Below are positions 15,295 to 23,125 of a DNA stretch of 64,000 nucleotides, piece by piece (the stretch's first letter is position 1; each line of letters opens with the position of its first letter). The translations under genes were made by a program, and so were the position numbers. The notes under the pieces were generated by a model. The model saw only the letters and a program-made list of their open reading frames with translations, was not told where the DNA came from and did not search any database. Location of the stretch: positions 62,001 through 126,000 of the forward strand of contig NKPT01000002.1 in the NCBI GenBank assembly GCA_002254845.1. Reading direction: 5' to 3'. The stretch comes from Chloracidobacterium sp. CP2_5A. GTDB lineage: Bacteria; Acidobacteriota; Blastocatellia; Chloracidobacteriales; Chloracidobacteriaceae.

Positions 15295-16329
15295 ATGCTG
15301 AAAATCGTTCTTGACGCGATGGGCGGCGACCACGCCCCGGCGCCTGAAATCGAAGGCGCGCTGTTGGCCGCCCGCGAGCTCGATGTGAAGGTCTTGCTGG
15401 CTGGTCCGCCCGAGCCGCTTCAGTCAGCGTTGCGGGCGGCGGGGTGGACGACAGAGCTGATTGAAATCCTTCCGGCGAGCGAAGTCGTTACCATGGAGGA
15501 TGTGGCGACGCGGGCGGTGCGCGTCAAGCGCGACTCGTCCCTGCGCGTCGGGATCGAGGCGCTCAAGCAAGGCGTGGCGGCGGGCTTCGTCAGCGCCGGC
15601 AACACTGGCGCCGTTGTCGCGGCTGCGACACTGTGGCTGGGCACCGTGCCCGGCATTGCGCGTCCGGCCTTGGCGACAACGCTGCCTACCCTTAGCGGGC
15701 GCGGCTCGCTCCTGCTTGACATCGGCGCTAACGCCGATTGCAAGCCCGCCATGCTTGACCAGTTTGCCGTCATGGGCGCGGCCTATGCCGAGCGAATTTT
15801 GGGCGTGAGCCGTCCGCGGGTTGGGCTGCTTTCGATTGGCGAGGAGGACACGAAGGGCAATGAGCTGACCCGCGAAGCCCGCGCCTTGCTGCGGCGACAG
15901 TCCGCGCGCCGGTCGTTCGACTTTATCGGCAATGTCGAGGGCAAGGACATCTACGCCGGCGCGGCGGACGTTATTGTGTGCGACGGCTTTACCGGCAATG
16001 TCGTCCTCAAGGCCAGCGAGGGGCTGGCGACAACGCTGCTAACGCTCATTCAACAAGAGCTTGGCGCTGTGCCGACATCCGCCCGCGACGCGCTGGCCGG
16101 ACTGCAGCGGGTGAGCCGGAAGTTTGACTATGCCGAGTATGGCGGCGCGCCGCTGCTCGGCGCGCAGAAGCCGGTGATTATCAGCCACGGTCGCTCAACC
16201 GGGCGAGCCATCTGCAACGCGATCCGGATGGCGCGGGATGCGCACCTGCGTAACCTCAACCACCAGATCGCGGCTGATCCGGCCGTGGCCGCGATGCTTC
16301 ACTTCCCGCGCCGCAACGGGATTGCGTAA
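15295..16329 (+). CDS. plsX: Phosphate acyltransferase PlsX
   Basis: Converts acyl-ACP and phosphate to acyl phosphate, the acyl donor for PlsY at the membrane face. The 344-residue length is typical. Signatures are the N-terminal VLDAMGGDHAP, FVSAGNTGAVVAAA, LLDIGANADCKP, LLSIGEEDTKGNE and VIVCDGFTGNVVLKASEG. fabH or fabD often follows plsX, but here a peroxiredoxin gene follows with a 13-bp gap, so those genes must be elsewhere. Confidence 0.96.
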   Translation: MLKIVLDAMGGDHAPAPEIEGALLAARELDVKVLLAGPPEPLQSALRAAGWTTELIEILPASEVVTMEDVATRAVRVKRDSSLRVGIEALKQGVAAGFVSAGNTGAVVAAATLWLGTVPGIARPALATTLPTLSGRGSLLLDIGANADCKPAMLDQFAVMGAAYAERILGVSRPRVGLLSIGEEDTKGNELTREARALLRRQSARRSFDFIGNVEGKDIYAGAADVIVCDGFTGNVVLKASEGLATTLLTLIQQELGAVPTSARDALAGLQRVSRKFDYAEYGGAPLLGAQKPVIISHGRSTGRAICNAIRMARDAHLRNLNHQIAADPAVAAMLHFPRRNGIA

Positions 16330-16342
16330 AATCGCTTCCGCT

Positions 16343-16825
16343 ATGACCGCCTCTCCCATTTCAATTGGCGACCAAGCGCCGACCTTCGCCCTCAAGGATG
16401 CCAGCGGACGAACCGTCAAGCTCGACGATTTCGCCGGGCGGCGGGTTGTTCTCTATTTCTATCCCCGCGACAACACGCCGGGCTGCACAAGGGAAGCTTG
16501 CGCCTTCAACGCGGCGCTGGGCAAGCTCGCCGCGCTTGACGCGCAGGTGATTGGCATCAGCGCGGACAGCGTGGCCTCGCATGAGAAGTTCGCGGCGAAG
16601 TTCGGCCTGAATTTTCCGCTCCTGTCCGACCCGGATCACAGCGTCGCCGAGCGGTATGGCGTGTGGCAGGAGAAAAAAAACTACGGGAAGACTTACTTTG
16701 GCATTGCTCGCGCAACTTTCATTATTGACGAGCGGGGACGGATCGCGCGCATCTTTCCCAAGGTCAAGGTGGATGGTCACGAGGCGCAGGTTCTTCAGGC
16801 GCTGGCGGAGATGCGTCGCGCCTAA
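16343..16825 (+). CDS. bcp: Peroxiredoxin, BCP/PrxQ type
   Basis: A 160-residue thiol peroxidase that reduces H2O2 and organic peroxides with thioredoxin. ATG 16343 begins MTASPISIGDQAPTFALKDASG. The active site is YPRDNTPGCTREACAF, with the peroxidatic Cys in PGCT and a candidate resolving Cys five residues later, as in E. coli BCP. The catalytic Arg lies in the TFIIDERGRIARIF region. It probably shares the rpmF-plsX transcript. Confidence 0.93.
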   Translation: MTASPISIGDQAPTFALKDASGRTVKLDDFAGRRVVLYFYPRDNTPGCTREACAFNAALGKLAALDAQVIGISADSVASHEKFAAKFGLNFPLLSDPDHSVAERYGVWQEKKNYGKTYFGIARATFIIDERGRIARIFPKVKVDGHEAQVLQALAEMRRA

Positions 16826-16859
16826 GCTTTTGCGCGTAAGCGGCTTTTGCGCGTAAGCG
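16826..16859. repeat. 17-bp perfect tandem duplication after bcp
   Basis: Two identical adjacent copies of GCTTTTGCGCGTAAGCG directly following the bcp stop codon. No coding role is seen. Confidence 0.95.
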
Positions 16860-16903
16860 GGCGCGGCGTCAGCCGGCTTGAGTTCAAGTAAGGACGCTGA
16901 AAA

Positions 16904-17482
16904 ATGGCTCGACGGACAGTCATCGGACCGTGGCTCCTCGCGCTGGCGGGCCTAGCCGTCACCGCTTGGGCGCAGCGCATCCCGCCGCCGGCGCCCGCGT
17001 CGCCTGGCGAGCCCGCCGCCGCGTCGCGCGCGTTCGCTGACCCGGAAGCCGGCTTTGCAATCGAGCTGCTCCCCGGCTGGCGGCCGGAAAGCGCCATCGA
17101 GAACGACGGACGGCGCGTGCTGGAGATTATTTACCGCGACCGCAGTCAGTCGCTGCTCAAGGCGCGGCGGGAAGTCATTCCGGCGGATTGCGGCGATGAC
17201 CCGCCCCGCTGCCTGGCCGACCGGGAAGCGGAAACCTCGCTCCAGTTTCGGCCGGATTTCCAGTTGAAGAAACGCGAGCGATTTTCGACGGCTATCGCCC
17301 GCGGCGCGCTGCTGACCTTTACGTTTCGCCGGGTGGGGAAGCCCATGACGGGGCGCTACTACTACTTGCAGACCGACGATCAAACGGTGTGGGCGCTTCG
17401 TTTCGAGGGCGAGACCCGATTTCACGACACGCTGCGCTACCAGACGGATCGCCTGGCTTATTCGTTCCGTCCGCTGCCTTGA
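16904..17482 (+). CDS. Exported protein of unknown function
   Basis: A 192-residue protein with a clear signal peptide (MARRTVIGPWLLALAGLAVTAWAQ, cleaved near AWA-Q). A Pro/Ala linker leads into one compact domain (~45-190) starting FADPEAGFAIELLPGWRPESA and ending FHDTLRYQTDRLAYSFRP. The opening 'x-G-F-x-I-x-L-P-x-G-W' resembles PsbP/DcrB/DUF1795-type domains, in which an exposed hairpin precedes a four-stranded sheet; this is a weak similarity by eye. Two Cys (CGDDPPRC) could form a disulfide. It lies between bcp and serS without an obvious partner. Confidence 0.75.
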   Translation: MARRTVIGPWLLALAGLAVTAWAQRIPPPAPASPGEPAAASRAFADPEAGFAIELLPGWRPESAIENDGRRVLEIIYRDRSQSLLKARREVIPADCGDDPPRCLADREAETSLQFRPDFQLKKRERFSTAIARGALLTFTFRRVGKPMTGRYYYLQTDDQTVWALRFEGETRFHDTLRYQTDRLAYSFRPLP

Positions 17483-17495
17483 GGGGCTTGGGCTG

Positions 17496-17525
17496 AGGGC
17501 GCGCTTGAAAAGGGCGCGCTTGAAA
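17496..17525. repeat. 15-bp perfect tandem duplication
   Basis: Two identical adjacent copies of AGGGCGCGCTTGAAA, 13 bp after the stop of the preceding exported-protein gene, in the 209-bp gap before serS. Confidence 0.95.
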
Positions 17526-17691
17526 GTCGCTCCGCGCTGTCCACAGGGTAGCCGCTGTGGCGCTCGCCAGCCGCTTGTCCGGCGCGGCGGCGATTTGACA
17601 GGCCGCGCCACGACGCTCACAGTAGGGGCCTGGTCGCCCTGAGTCCAGGGTAGAAAACCGCCTCCGGACGCGAGTCAGCGCGCCTGCCGCC

Positions 17692-18969
17692 ATGCTTGGA
17701 CTTGACTTCATTCGCCAAAACCTTGATCTCGTCCGCCAGTCGCTGGCCAACCGCCGATCCGACCTGACGCTGGACGCTTTTACCGAGCTCGACGCCGCCC
17801 GCCGCCGGCTCATTGGGGCAGTCGAGCAGCGGAAAGCGACGCTCAATCGCATCAGCCCCCAGATCGGCGCGCTGCTCAAGTCCGGTCAGCCGGGCGAAGC
17901 CGACGCGAAGCGCGCGGAGGTGCGTCAGCTCAAAGCTGAGATTGACGCCCTTGAGGCTGAGCGCGAAAGCGTCGAGGGGCGCTTGCAGGAACTCGTCCGC
18001 GTCATTCCAAATGTCCCGCATGCGTCGGTTCCGACGGGGGACGAGTCAGCCAACCAGGAAGTCGCCCGCTGGGGCGAGCCGCGCGCCTTTGACTTCGAGC
18101 CGAAAGACCACGTCGAGCTGGGAACCGCGCTGGGCATCCTTGATCTCGATCGGGCCGCTAAAGTCTCCGGCGCGCGCTTTGCGGCGCTCAAGGGGCTGGG
18201 CGCGAAGCTGGAGCGGGCGCTCATCAACTTCATGCTCGACCTGCATCTGAGCGAGCACGGCTATGTCGAGGTTCTCCCGCCCTTCATCGTCAATGGCGAT
18301 GCGCTGTTTGGCACCGGACAACTCCCCAAGTTCGAGCTGGATTTGTTCAAGTTGACCGACGAGCGCGGCCTGTATCTCATTCCCACCGCGGAAGTGCCGG
18401 TTACCAATTTGCATCGCGGCGAGTTGCTCGATGGCGCGCAACTGCCCATTCGCTACGTGGCCGCCACGCCTTGTTTTCGGAGCGAAGCCGGCAGCTACGG
18501 GCGCGACACGCGCGGGCTGATTCGTCAGCACCAGTTTGACAAGGTTGAGCTGGTGGCTTTTGTGAAGCCGGAAGACAGCTATGATGAGCTTGAGCGCCTC
18601 ACGTCCCAGGCCGAGGCCGTTCTGCGGCGGCTGGAGTTGCCCTACCGCCGGGTGGCGCTAGCGACTGGCGATATGGGATTCGCTTCAGCCAAGACCTACG
18701 ATCTGGAAGTCTGGCTGCCGAGCCAGCGGACGTATCGGGAAATTTCCTCCTGTAGCAACTTTGAAGCCTTTCAAGCGCGCCGGGCCGACATTCGGTTTCG
18801 GCGCGAGCCGGGCGCGAAGCCGGAGTTTGTCCACACGCTCAATGGCTCCGGCCTGGCGGTCGGGCGGACGTGGCTGGCGTTGCTCGAAAATCATCAGCAG
18901 GCGGATGGTTCCGTGGCTATCCCGCCGGCCCTGCGTCCCTACCTGGGCGGGCTAGCGCGGCTGGCTTGA
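17692..18969 (+). CDS. serS: Seryl-tRNA synthetase
   Basis: Charges tRNA-Ser (and tRNA-Sec) in the cytosol. The 425-residue class II enzyme has the N-terminal tRNA-binding coiled coil (~25-105), then motif 2 [26 protein letters not shown] with the [13 protein letters not shown] serine pocket before it, and motif 3 [32 protein letters not shown] is the ATP/seryl site. The gene ends 17 bp before the histidine-kinase start, so the two may be co-transcribed. Confidence 0.97.
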   Translation: MLGLDFIRQNLDLVRQSLANRRSDLTLDAFTELDAARRRLIGAVEQRKATLNRISPQIGALLKSGQPGEADAKRAEVRQLKAEIDALEAERESVEGRLQELVRVIPNVPHASVPTGDESANQEVARWGEPRAFDFEPKDHVELGTALGILDLDRAAKVSGARFAALKGLGAKLERALINFMLDLHLSEHGYVEVLPPFIVNGDALFGTGQLPKFELDLFKLTDERGLYLIPTAEVPVTNLHRGELLDGAQLPIRYVAATPCFRSEAGSYGRDTRGLIRQHQFDKVELVAFVKPEDSYDELERLTSQAEAVLRRLELPYRRVALATGDMGFASAKTYDLEVWLPSQRTYREISSCSNFEAFQARRADIRFRREPGAKPEFVHTLNGSGLAVGRTWLALLENHQQADGSVAIPPALRPYLGGLARLA

Positions 18970-18986
18970 CGCTGGGGGAGTCGCGC

Positions 18987-21164
18987 ATGAGCGAGAAGCC
19001 AGCCTCGGCGCCGGGAACCGATGAGCCGCTGTTTCACGGGCGTCTGCACTACAAGATTCTGCTTGCGACGCTCCTGTGCGCCGCGCCGCTCATTTTCGGC
19101 GTGGACTACTTGTTTTACCGCAACTTGCGCCGCGACAAGATCGCCGAGCAGGGCCGGCAGTTGCAGCGCATCGCCGCCACGACGGCGACGCTGCTCGATG
19201 CCGCTGAGCTGCCGCCGGAAGCCCTTTTGAAACCAGAAGCGACCCTGGAGATGCGCGCCTTATCGGCGCGCCTGCGGGCGGTTCAGCGGGTCAACGAGCT
19301 TGACCAGCCGATCGAGCTGTTTTATTGGCGGGAAGGAAAGCCCGTGCCGGCTGAAGGCCTGGCCAGCCCGCCGTTGACGCGCGGCTTGCGCCCGGAAGCG
19401 CGGCAGGCGGTTCAGCGTCAGGAAGTGCTCTCCACGGACGTGTACACCGACCGGGACGGCGCCTGGATTTCAGCCTACGCGCCATTTCGACTCGCGCCGG
19501 ACGCGCCCGTGGCCGGCGTCGTGGCGGTGAGCGCCCGCGCTGATCGCATGAACCTGCTCATCATTGACCACTTCAAGATTCTGTTTCTTGAGGTGACGCT
19601 GACAGGGCTGTTCATCATCGTCTTTTTTTCGCTCATCCTGCGCTACTTCGTCACGCAGCCGCTGGGAAGGCTGCTCGAAGGCGTGCGCGCTATGACGCGG
19701 CGCGATTACGCCTATCCGATTCCGACCACGGCCAATGACGAGCTGGGCGCGCTGGCGCGGGCTTTCGTGCAGATGCGCGAGACGCTCCAGCATTACGTCG
19801 CCGAGTTGGAATCATTCGCGCAAACGCTTGAAGAGAAGGTTGAGGAACGCTCGATTGACCTGATGAGCGCCAATCAGGAGCTGCTGCTAGCGAACTCTGA
19901 GCTATACGAAAACCAGCGCCAGTTGCGCAAAATCAACGAGGATCTGCGCCGCGCCAACCTGGCGGTGATGGAGACCAACCGGCTTAAGTCAGAGTTTGTG
20001 GCCAACATGTCGCACGAGCTGCGGACACCGCTCAACGCCATCATTGGCTATGCGTCGCTGCTCCAGCGCGGACGCTACGGGGCGTTGACCGAGGCGCAGC
20101 TTCGGGCCCTGACGCGCATTGCCGAGAATTCGACAAACTTGCTTGAGCTGATCAACACGTTTCTTGATTTCTCGAAAATCGCCGCGGGCAAGATGGAAGT
20201 CAACGTGAGCGAGGTTGACCTGGCGCAGTTCCTCTCTGAAACAATTGCGCCGCTCGACGCGCTGGCGCGCGCCAAGGGCTTGACGCTGCGGCTTGAGGCG
20301 CCGCCGCGCCTGCCTCCCGCCGCGACCGATCCATCCCGGCTGCGTCAGGCCATAACGAACTTGGTATCCAATGCGCTCAAGTTTACCGAACAGGGGAGCG
20401 TGACCGTCGCTCTCCGGCTGGAAGCCGGCGCGGAAATGTTCGCCATCGAGGTGCGCGACACCGGCATTGGCATTGCTGAAAAAGACCTCCCGCATATCTT
20501 TGAGGAGTTTCGGCAGGTGGACGGCTCGGCGACGCGCAAGTACGGCGGCACTGGGCTGGGGCTGGCCATTGCCAAGAAAAACATCCTGCTGCTGGACGGC
20601 GTCATTGAAGTCGAGAGCGAGGTTGGCAAGGGGTCGGTTTTTCGGGTGCGGCTCCCGCTGCGCCTGCGCGAGCACGAGATGATGGAGGCGAGCGAGAAGC
20701 CCATCGCGCTTCCTTCCCGATCGCCAGACAACCGCATTGTGCTGTGCATTGACGATGAGCCGGACCTCGCCCAGCAGCTCAAAGCCATGCTCGACCTGAC
20801 TCACTACACGGTCATCGGCGCCCGCAATGTCACCGAGGGCCTGGAGCTGACAACGGTGCTGCACCCGCGCATCGTCGTTCTCGACCTCATCCTGCCCGGC
20901 GTTAGCGGACTCGCTTATCTGGAGCGACTGGCGGAAGACCCGAAGCTCAAGAGCATTCCGGTCATCGTCGTCAGCCAGGCCGACCGGCGCACGGCCCAGG
21001 CGGCGTTCGAATTCCCGATGGTCATCGGCTATCACCCCAAGCCGCTTGATCGCGGCTGGCTGCTCAACAACCTTCGGAAAATCGAGCGGGAAACGCTCAG
21101 TTGGCATCAGGCGAGCGCCGCTGACCAGCCTGCCGACCGTCAGGCGGAATCCCTCTTGTCATGA
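18987..21164 (+). CDS. Membrane hybrid sensor histidine kinase (HAMP-HisKA-HATPase-REC)
   Basis: A 725-residue two-component sensor. Residues ~20-45 are TM1 and ~190-215 TM2 (LTGLFIIVFFSLILRYF), enclosing a ~145-residue extracytoplasmic sensor. Then follow HAMP (VTQPLGRLLEGVRAMTRRDYAY), a coiled coil, HisKA with the phospho-accepting H-box SEFVANMSHELRTPLN, HATPase with the N-box RQAITNLVSNALKFTE and G-boxes RDTGIGIAEKDL and YGGTGLGLAI. The C-terminal receiver has LCIDDEPD, Asp in VVLDLILPG and Lys in HPKPLD. GGGGGAG lies 6 nt before ATG 18987. Its stop overlaps the next receiver gene (ATGA), so a phosphorelay through both small receivers is likely. Confidence 0.94.
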   Translation: MSEKPASAPGTDEPLFHGRLHYKILLATLLCAAPLIFGVDYLFYRNLRRDKIAEQGRQLQRIAATTATLLDAAELPPEALLKPEATLEMRALSARLRAVQRVNELDQPIELFYWREGKPVPAEGLASPPLTRGLRPEARQAVQRQEVLSTDVYTDRDGAWISAYAPFRLAPDAPVAGVVAVSARADRMNLLIIDHFKILFLEVTLTGLFIIVFFSLILRYFVTQPLGRLLEGVRAMTRRDYAYPIPTTANDELGALARAFVQMRETLQHYVAELESFAQTLEEKVEERSIDLMSANQELLLANSELYENQRQLRKINEDLRRANLAVMETNRLKSEFVANMSHELRTPLNAIIGYASLLQRGRYGALTEAQLRALTRIAENSTNLLELINTFLDFSKIAAGKMEVNVSEVDLAQFLSETIAPLDALARAKGLTLRLEAPPRLPPAATDPSRLRQAITNLVSNALKFTEQGSVTVALRLEAGAEMFAIEVRDTGIGIAEKDLPHIFEEFRQVDGSATRKYGGTGLGLAIAKKNILLLDGVIEVESEVGKGSVFRVRLPLRLREHEMMEASEKPIALPSRSPDNRIVLCIDDEPDLAQQLKAMLDLTHYTVIGARNVTEGLELTTVLHPRIVVLDLILPGVSGLAYLERLAEDPKLKSIPVIVVSQADRRTAQAAFEFPMVIGYHPKPLDRGWLLNNLRKIERETLSWHQASAADQPADRQAESLLS

Positions 21165-21547
21165 CGAAAGTGCTCATCGCGGAAGACAATGCCGACAGTC
21201 GGGAGATTTTGTCCTTTGAGCTGGAGGCGGAAGGTTATGATGTTTGCGCCGTTGGCGATGGATTGAGCGCTATTGAAGCCGCCGCCAGCTTTCGCCCCGA
21301 TGTCATCGTCATGGATATTTCGCTACCGACCGTTGACGGGCTGGAGGCGACCAAGCGCATTAAGGCGCAACCGGGCTTTGCCAAGGTGCCCGTCCTGGCG
21401 CTGACCGCGCATGCCATGACTGAGGACGAGGCTCGTTTCCGGGCGGCTGGATGCGACTGCTACTTGGCCAAGCCTGCCAGCCCGGAAGCGGTTTTGAATG
21501 TCGTCCGCCGGCTCTTGGCGACGCCCGGCGCCTCTCCGGCGCCGTGA
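21161..21547 (+). CDS. CheY-like single-domain response regulator
   Basis: A 128-residue stand-alone receiver: acidic cluster LIAEDN, phospho-acceptor Asp in VIVMDISLPTVDG, Thr in ALTAHAM and Lys in CYLAKPAS. It overlaps the kinase gene by 4 bp (ATGA), which implies translational coupling and a fixed ratio with the kinase. There is no output domain; it may act as a phosphate shuttle or bind a partner. Confidence 0.93.
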   Translation: MTKVLIAEDNADSREILSFELEAEGYDVCAVGDGLSAIEAAASFRPDVIVMDISLPTVDGLEATKRIKAQPGFAKVPVLALTAHAMTEDEARFRAAGCDCYLAKPASPEAVLNVVRRLLATPGASPAP

Positions 21548-21551
21548 CGCG

Positions 21552-21573
21552 CTTGCTTTCAACTTGCTTTCAA
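21552..21573. repeat. 11-bp perfect tandem duplication
   Basis: Two identical copies of CTTGCTTTCAA beginning 4 bp after the CheY-like stop codon. Confidence 0.92.
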
Positions 21574-21668
21574 GCGGTGGACAATGCGCCTCAAATCGTG
21601 GAAGAGTGTTGTCGCCGACAGTCGCCGGCCCGGCCCGGCGCAACCTCCCAGTCCCCGCCTTCGCCTCC

Positions 21669-22118
21669 ATGGGACGCTCGCCATCGACTAAGCCTCGCAT
21701 TCTCGTCATAGACGACAACCAGGACGTGCTCAACCTTCTCCGAGATGAACTTACCGCCGAGGGCTACGAAGTGGAAACCGCCCTGGATGGGCTGGCCGGC
21801 CTGCGCTCGCTCAAGCGCTCCAAGCCCGACTTGGTCATCATTGACATTATGATGCCCAACATCAGCGGGCCGGCGGTGATGACCCTCATTGGCGAAAAGG
21901 ATCACTACCGCGAGCTGCGGGACATTCCTATGCTCATCATCTCGGCGCAATCAAACATCGAGTATGTCCGCGAGGAAGGCCTTTCCTTGACGGAGTGGGA
22001 CTATCTCGCCAAGCCGATCGACTTCGATCGCCTGCACCTCCTCGTCCAGCGCAAGCTGGCGCTGCGCGCCCCGGAGACGCCGCCCCGCCCTGATGTCGCC
22101 CATTTGGCGAGCGCCTGA
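21669..22118 (+). CDS. Single-domain response regulator
   Basis: A 149-residue receiver: VIDDNQD acidic pocket, Asp in LVIIDIMMPNISG, Ser in MLIISAQSN, Lys in YLAKPIDFDRL. It has a ~25-residue Pro/Ala tail and no DNA-binding domain. ATG 21669 places the fold start correctly; the frame upstream lacks conservation. It is 121 bp downstream of the CheY-like gene and very likely in the same signalling unit as the hybrid kinase. Confidence 0.9.
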   Translation: MGRSPSTKPRILVIDDNQDVLNLLRDELTAEGYEVETALDGLAGLRSLKRSKPDLVIIDIMMPNISGPAVMTLIGEKDHYRELRDIPMLIISAQSNIEYVREEGLSLTEWDYLAKPIDFDRLHLLVQRKLALRAPETPPRPDVAHLASA

Positions 22119-22240
22119 TGGGCGGGCGGCGCGCCGGCTTCTGTCGCGGCTGAGTCGTTGCCGCGGCGCGGCTTCGGCCGGACCCGGCGGCGGCACGGCA
22201 AAGCGTCCGGCAAAAGCGTGCGTTCACGCACAAAAGCCCA

Positions 22241-22268
22241 TTGCAATCGTCGAGGCTCGGTCTATAAT
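22241..22268 (+). promoter_or_regulatory. Promoter of the sdh operon
   Basis: TTGCAA (22241-22246), 16-nt spacer, perfect TATAAT (22263-22268). The predicted start is near 22275. Confidence 0.75.
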
Positions 22269-22292
22269 CACTTCGGTTTTCCTCCGCCGGCG

Positions 22293-22339
22293 GGCGGCAT
22301 CCTGGCTTTGAAATCGCCTGCTCTAGGTGATGCGCCGCC
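22293..22339 (+). promoter_or_regulatory. Possible structured leader upstream of sdhC
   Basis: GGCGGC-ATC (22293-22301) can pair with GAT-GC-GCCGCC (22329-22339) across a 27-nt loop, with a 2-nt bulge. It lies near the start of the long 5' leader. No known riboswitch class is recognised. Confidence 0.35.
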
Positions 22340-22444
22340 GAGACTCGTCGCCGCTGAACCCCCAAGTCATCCTTAATTTGTCGTTGCGCGTTCGTGACGC
22401 AGGGTCGCTTGGGAAGCGCGCGCTACCCGGTTCGCTGAGGTTTC

Positions 22445-23092
22445 ATGAGCATCCCCCTAAGTAACCATTTTCTCGCCCGTCGGCTGCACTCGCTGAGCGG
22501 CGTCGTCCCGATCGGGGCTTTTCTGCTGGAGCATCTTTACACCAACTTCCACGCCGTGAATGGCCCGGCCGCCTTCAATGAAGCCGTGAAGGGCATTCAA
22601 GACCTGCTGCCCGGCGTGTTGCTGCCGTTGGCCGAGTTGTTCCTGATTGGGCTGCCGATTGCCTTTCACGCGATTTACGGCCTCTACATCGCCTACACGT
22701 CCAAGAGCAACGCGCTGAGTTACAGTTATGCGCGCAACTGGAATTACCTTCTCCAGCGCGTTACCGGCGTCATTCTCCTGCTCTTCATCACAGCGCACGT
22801 CCTGACTCTGCGCTTTGGCGTCGGCGGGCTAGGCCTTGCCGTCGCTCACCATCCCGACCAGGCGTTCGCCATTGTGCAGCATTGGCTGGCGCAGCCGATT
22901 TTCCTGGCCTTTTACATGCTGGGCATTTTTTCGGCGGCCTTCCATCTGGCCAACGGGTTGTGGACGTTTGCCATCGTGTGGGGCATTACGGTCAGCGCCC
23001 GGTCGCAGCAGGCGTTTTCCTACGCCTGCGCGATGTTTGGCGTCGCGGTGTTCGCGATCGGCGCGCGCGCCGCTTTCGCTTTCGTTCCATAG
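22445..23092 (+). CDS. sdhC: Succinate dehydrogenase cytochrome b558 subunit
   Basis: A 215-residue membrane anchor that holds haem b and passes electrons from the flavoprotein/iron-sulfur arm to quinone. Five transmembrane helices are visible (~16-35, 55-80, 98-122, 145-170, 190-212). Histidines for haem ligation are at RRLHSLSG, LEHLY, AFHAIYG, TAHVL and AFHLANG, the pattern of the single-polypeptide B. subtilis/Bacteroidetes b558 family, rather than the SdhC+SdhD pair; no sdhD is present. It is first in sdhC-sdhA-unknown-sdhB. Confidence 0.93.
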   Translation: MSIPLSNHFLARRLHSLSGVVPIGAFLLEHLYTNFHAVNGPAAFNEAVKGIQDLLPGVLLPLAELFLIGLPIAFHAIYGLYIAYTSKSNALSYSYARNWNYLLQRVTGVILLLFITAHVLTLRFGVGGLGLAVAHHPDQAFAIVQHWLAQPIFLAFYMLGIFSAAFHLANGLWTFAIVWGITVSARSQQAFSYACAMFGVAVFAIGARAAFAFVP

Positions 23093-23125
23093 GATTTCCC
23101 GCTTCACGAGCCAAAGTTTTTACCC

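Larger units (their letters stand above)
22119..22444. other. Intergenic region with the sdh promoter and a long leader
   Basis: This 326-bp gap holds a promoter at 22241-22268 and a leader of ~170 nt before sdhC, with a possible hairpin at 22293-22339. A small hairpin GTGCG-TTCA-CGCAC occurs at 22218-22231. I see no gene or tRNA in it. Confidence 0.7.

Noticed and set aside
16877-16888. CTTGAGTTCAAG resembling a HAIR half-pair
   Set aside because: The arms are only 5 bases with a 2-base centre instead of 7-N7-7, and the adjacent gene is not a stress gene.
22218-22231. Hairpin GTGCG-TTCA-CGCAC after the response regulators
   Set aside because: A 5-bp stem without a U-run on the coding strand is too weak to call a terminator.
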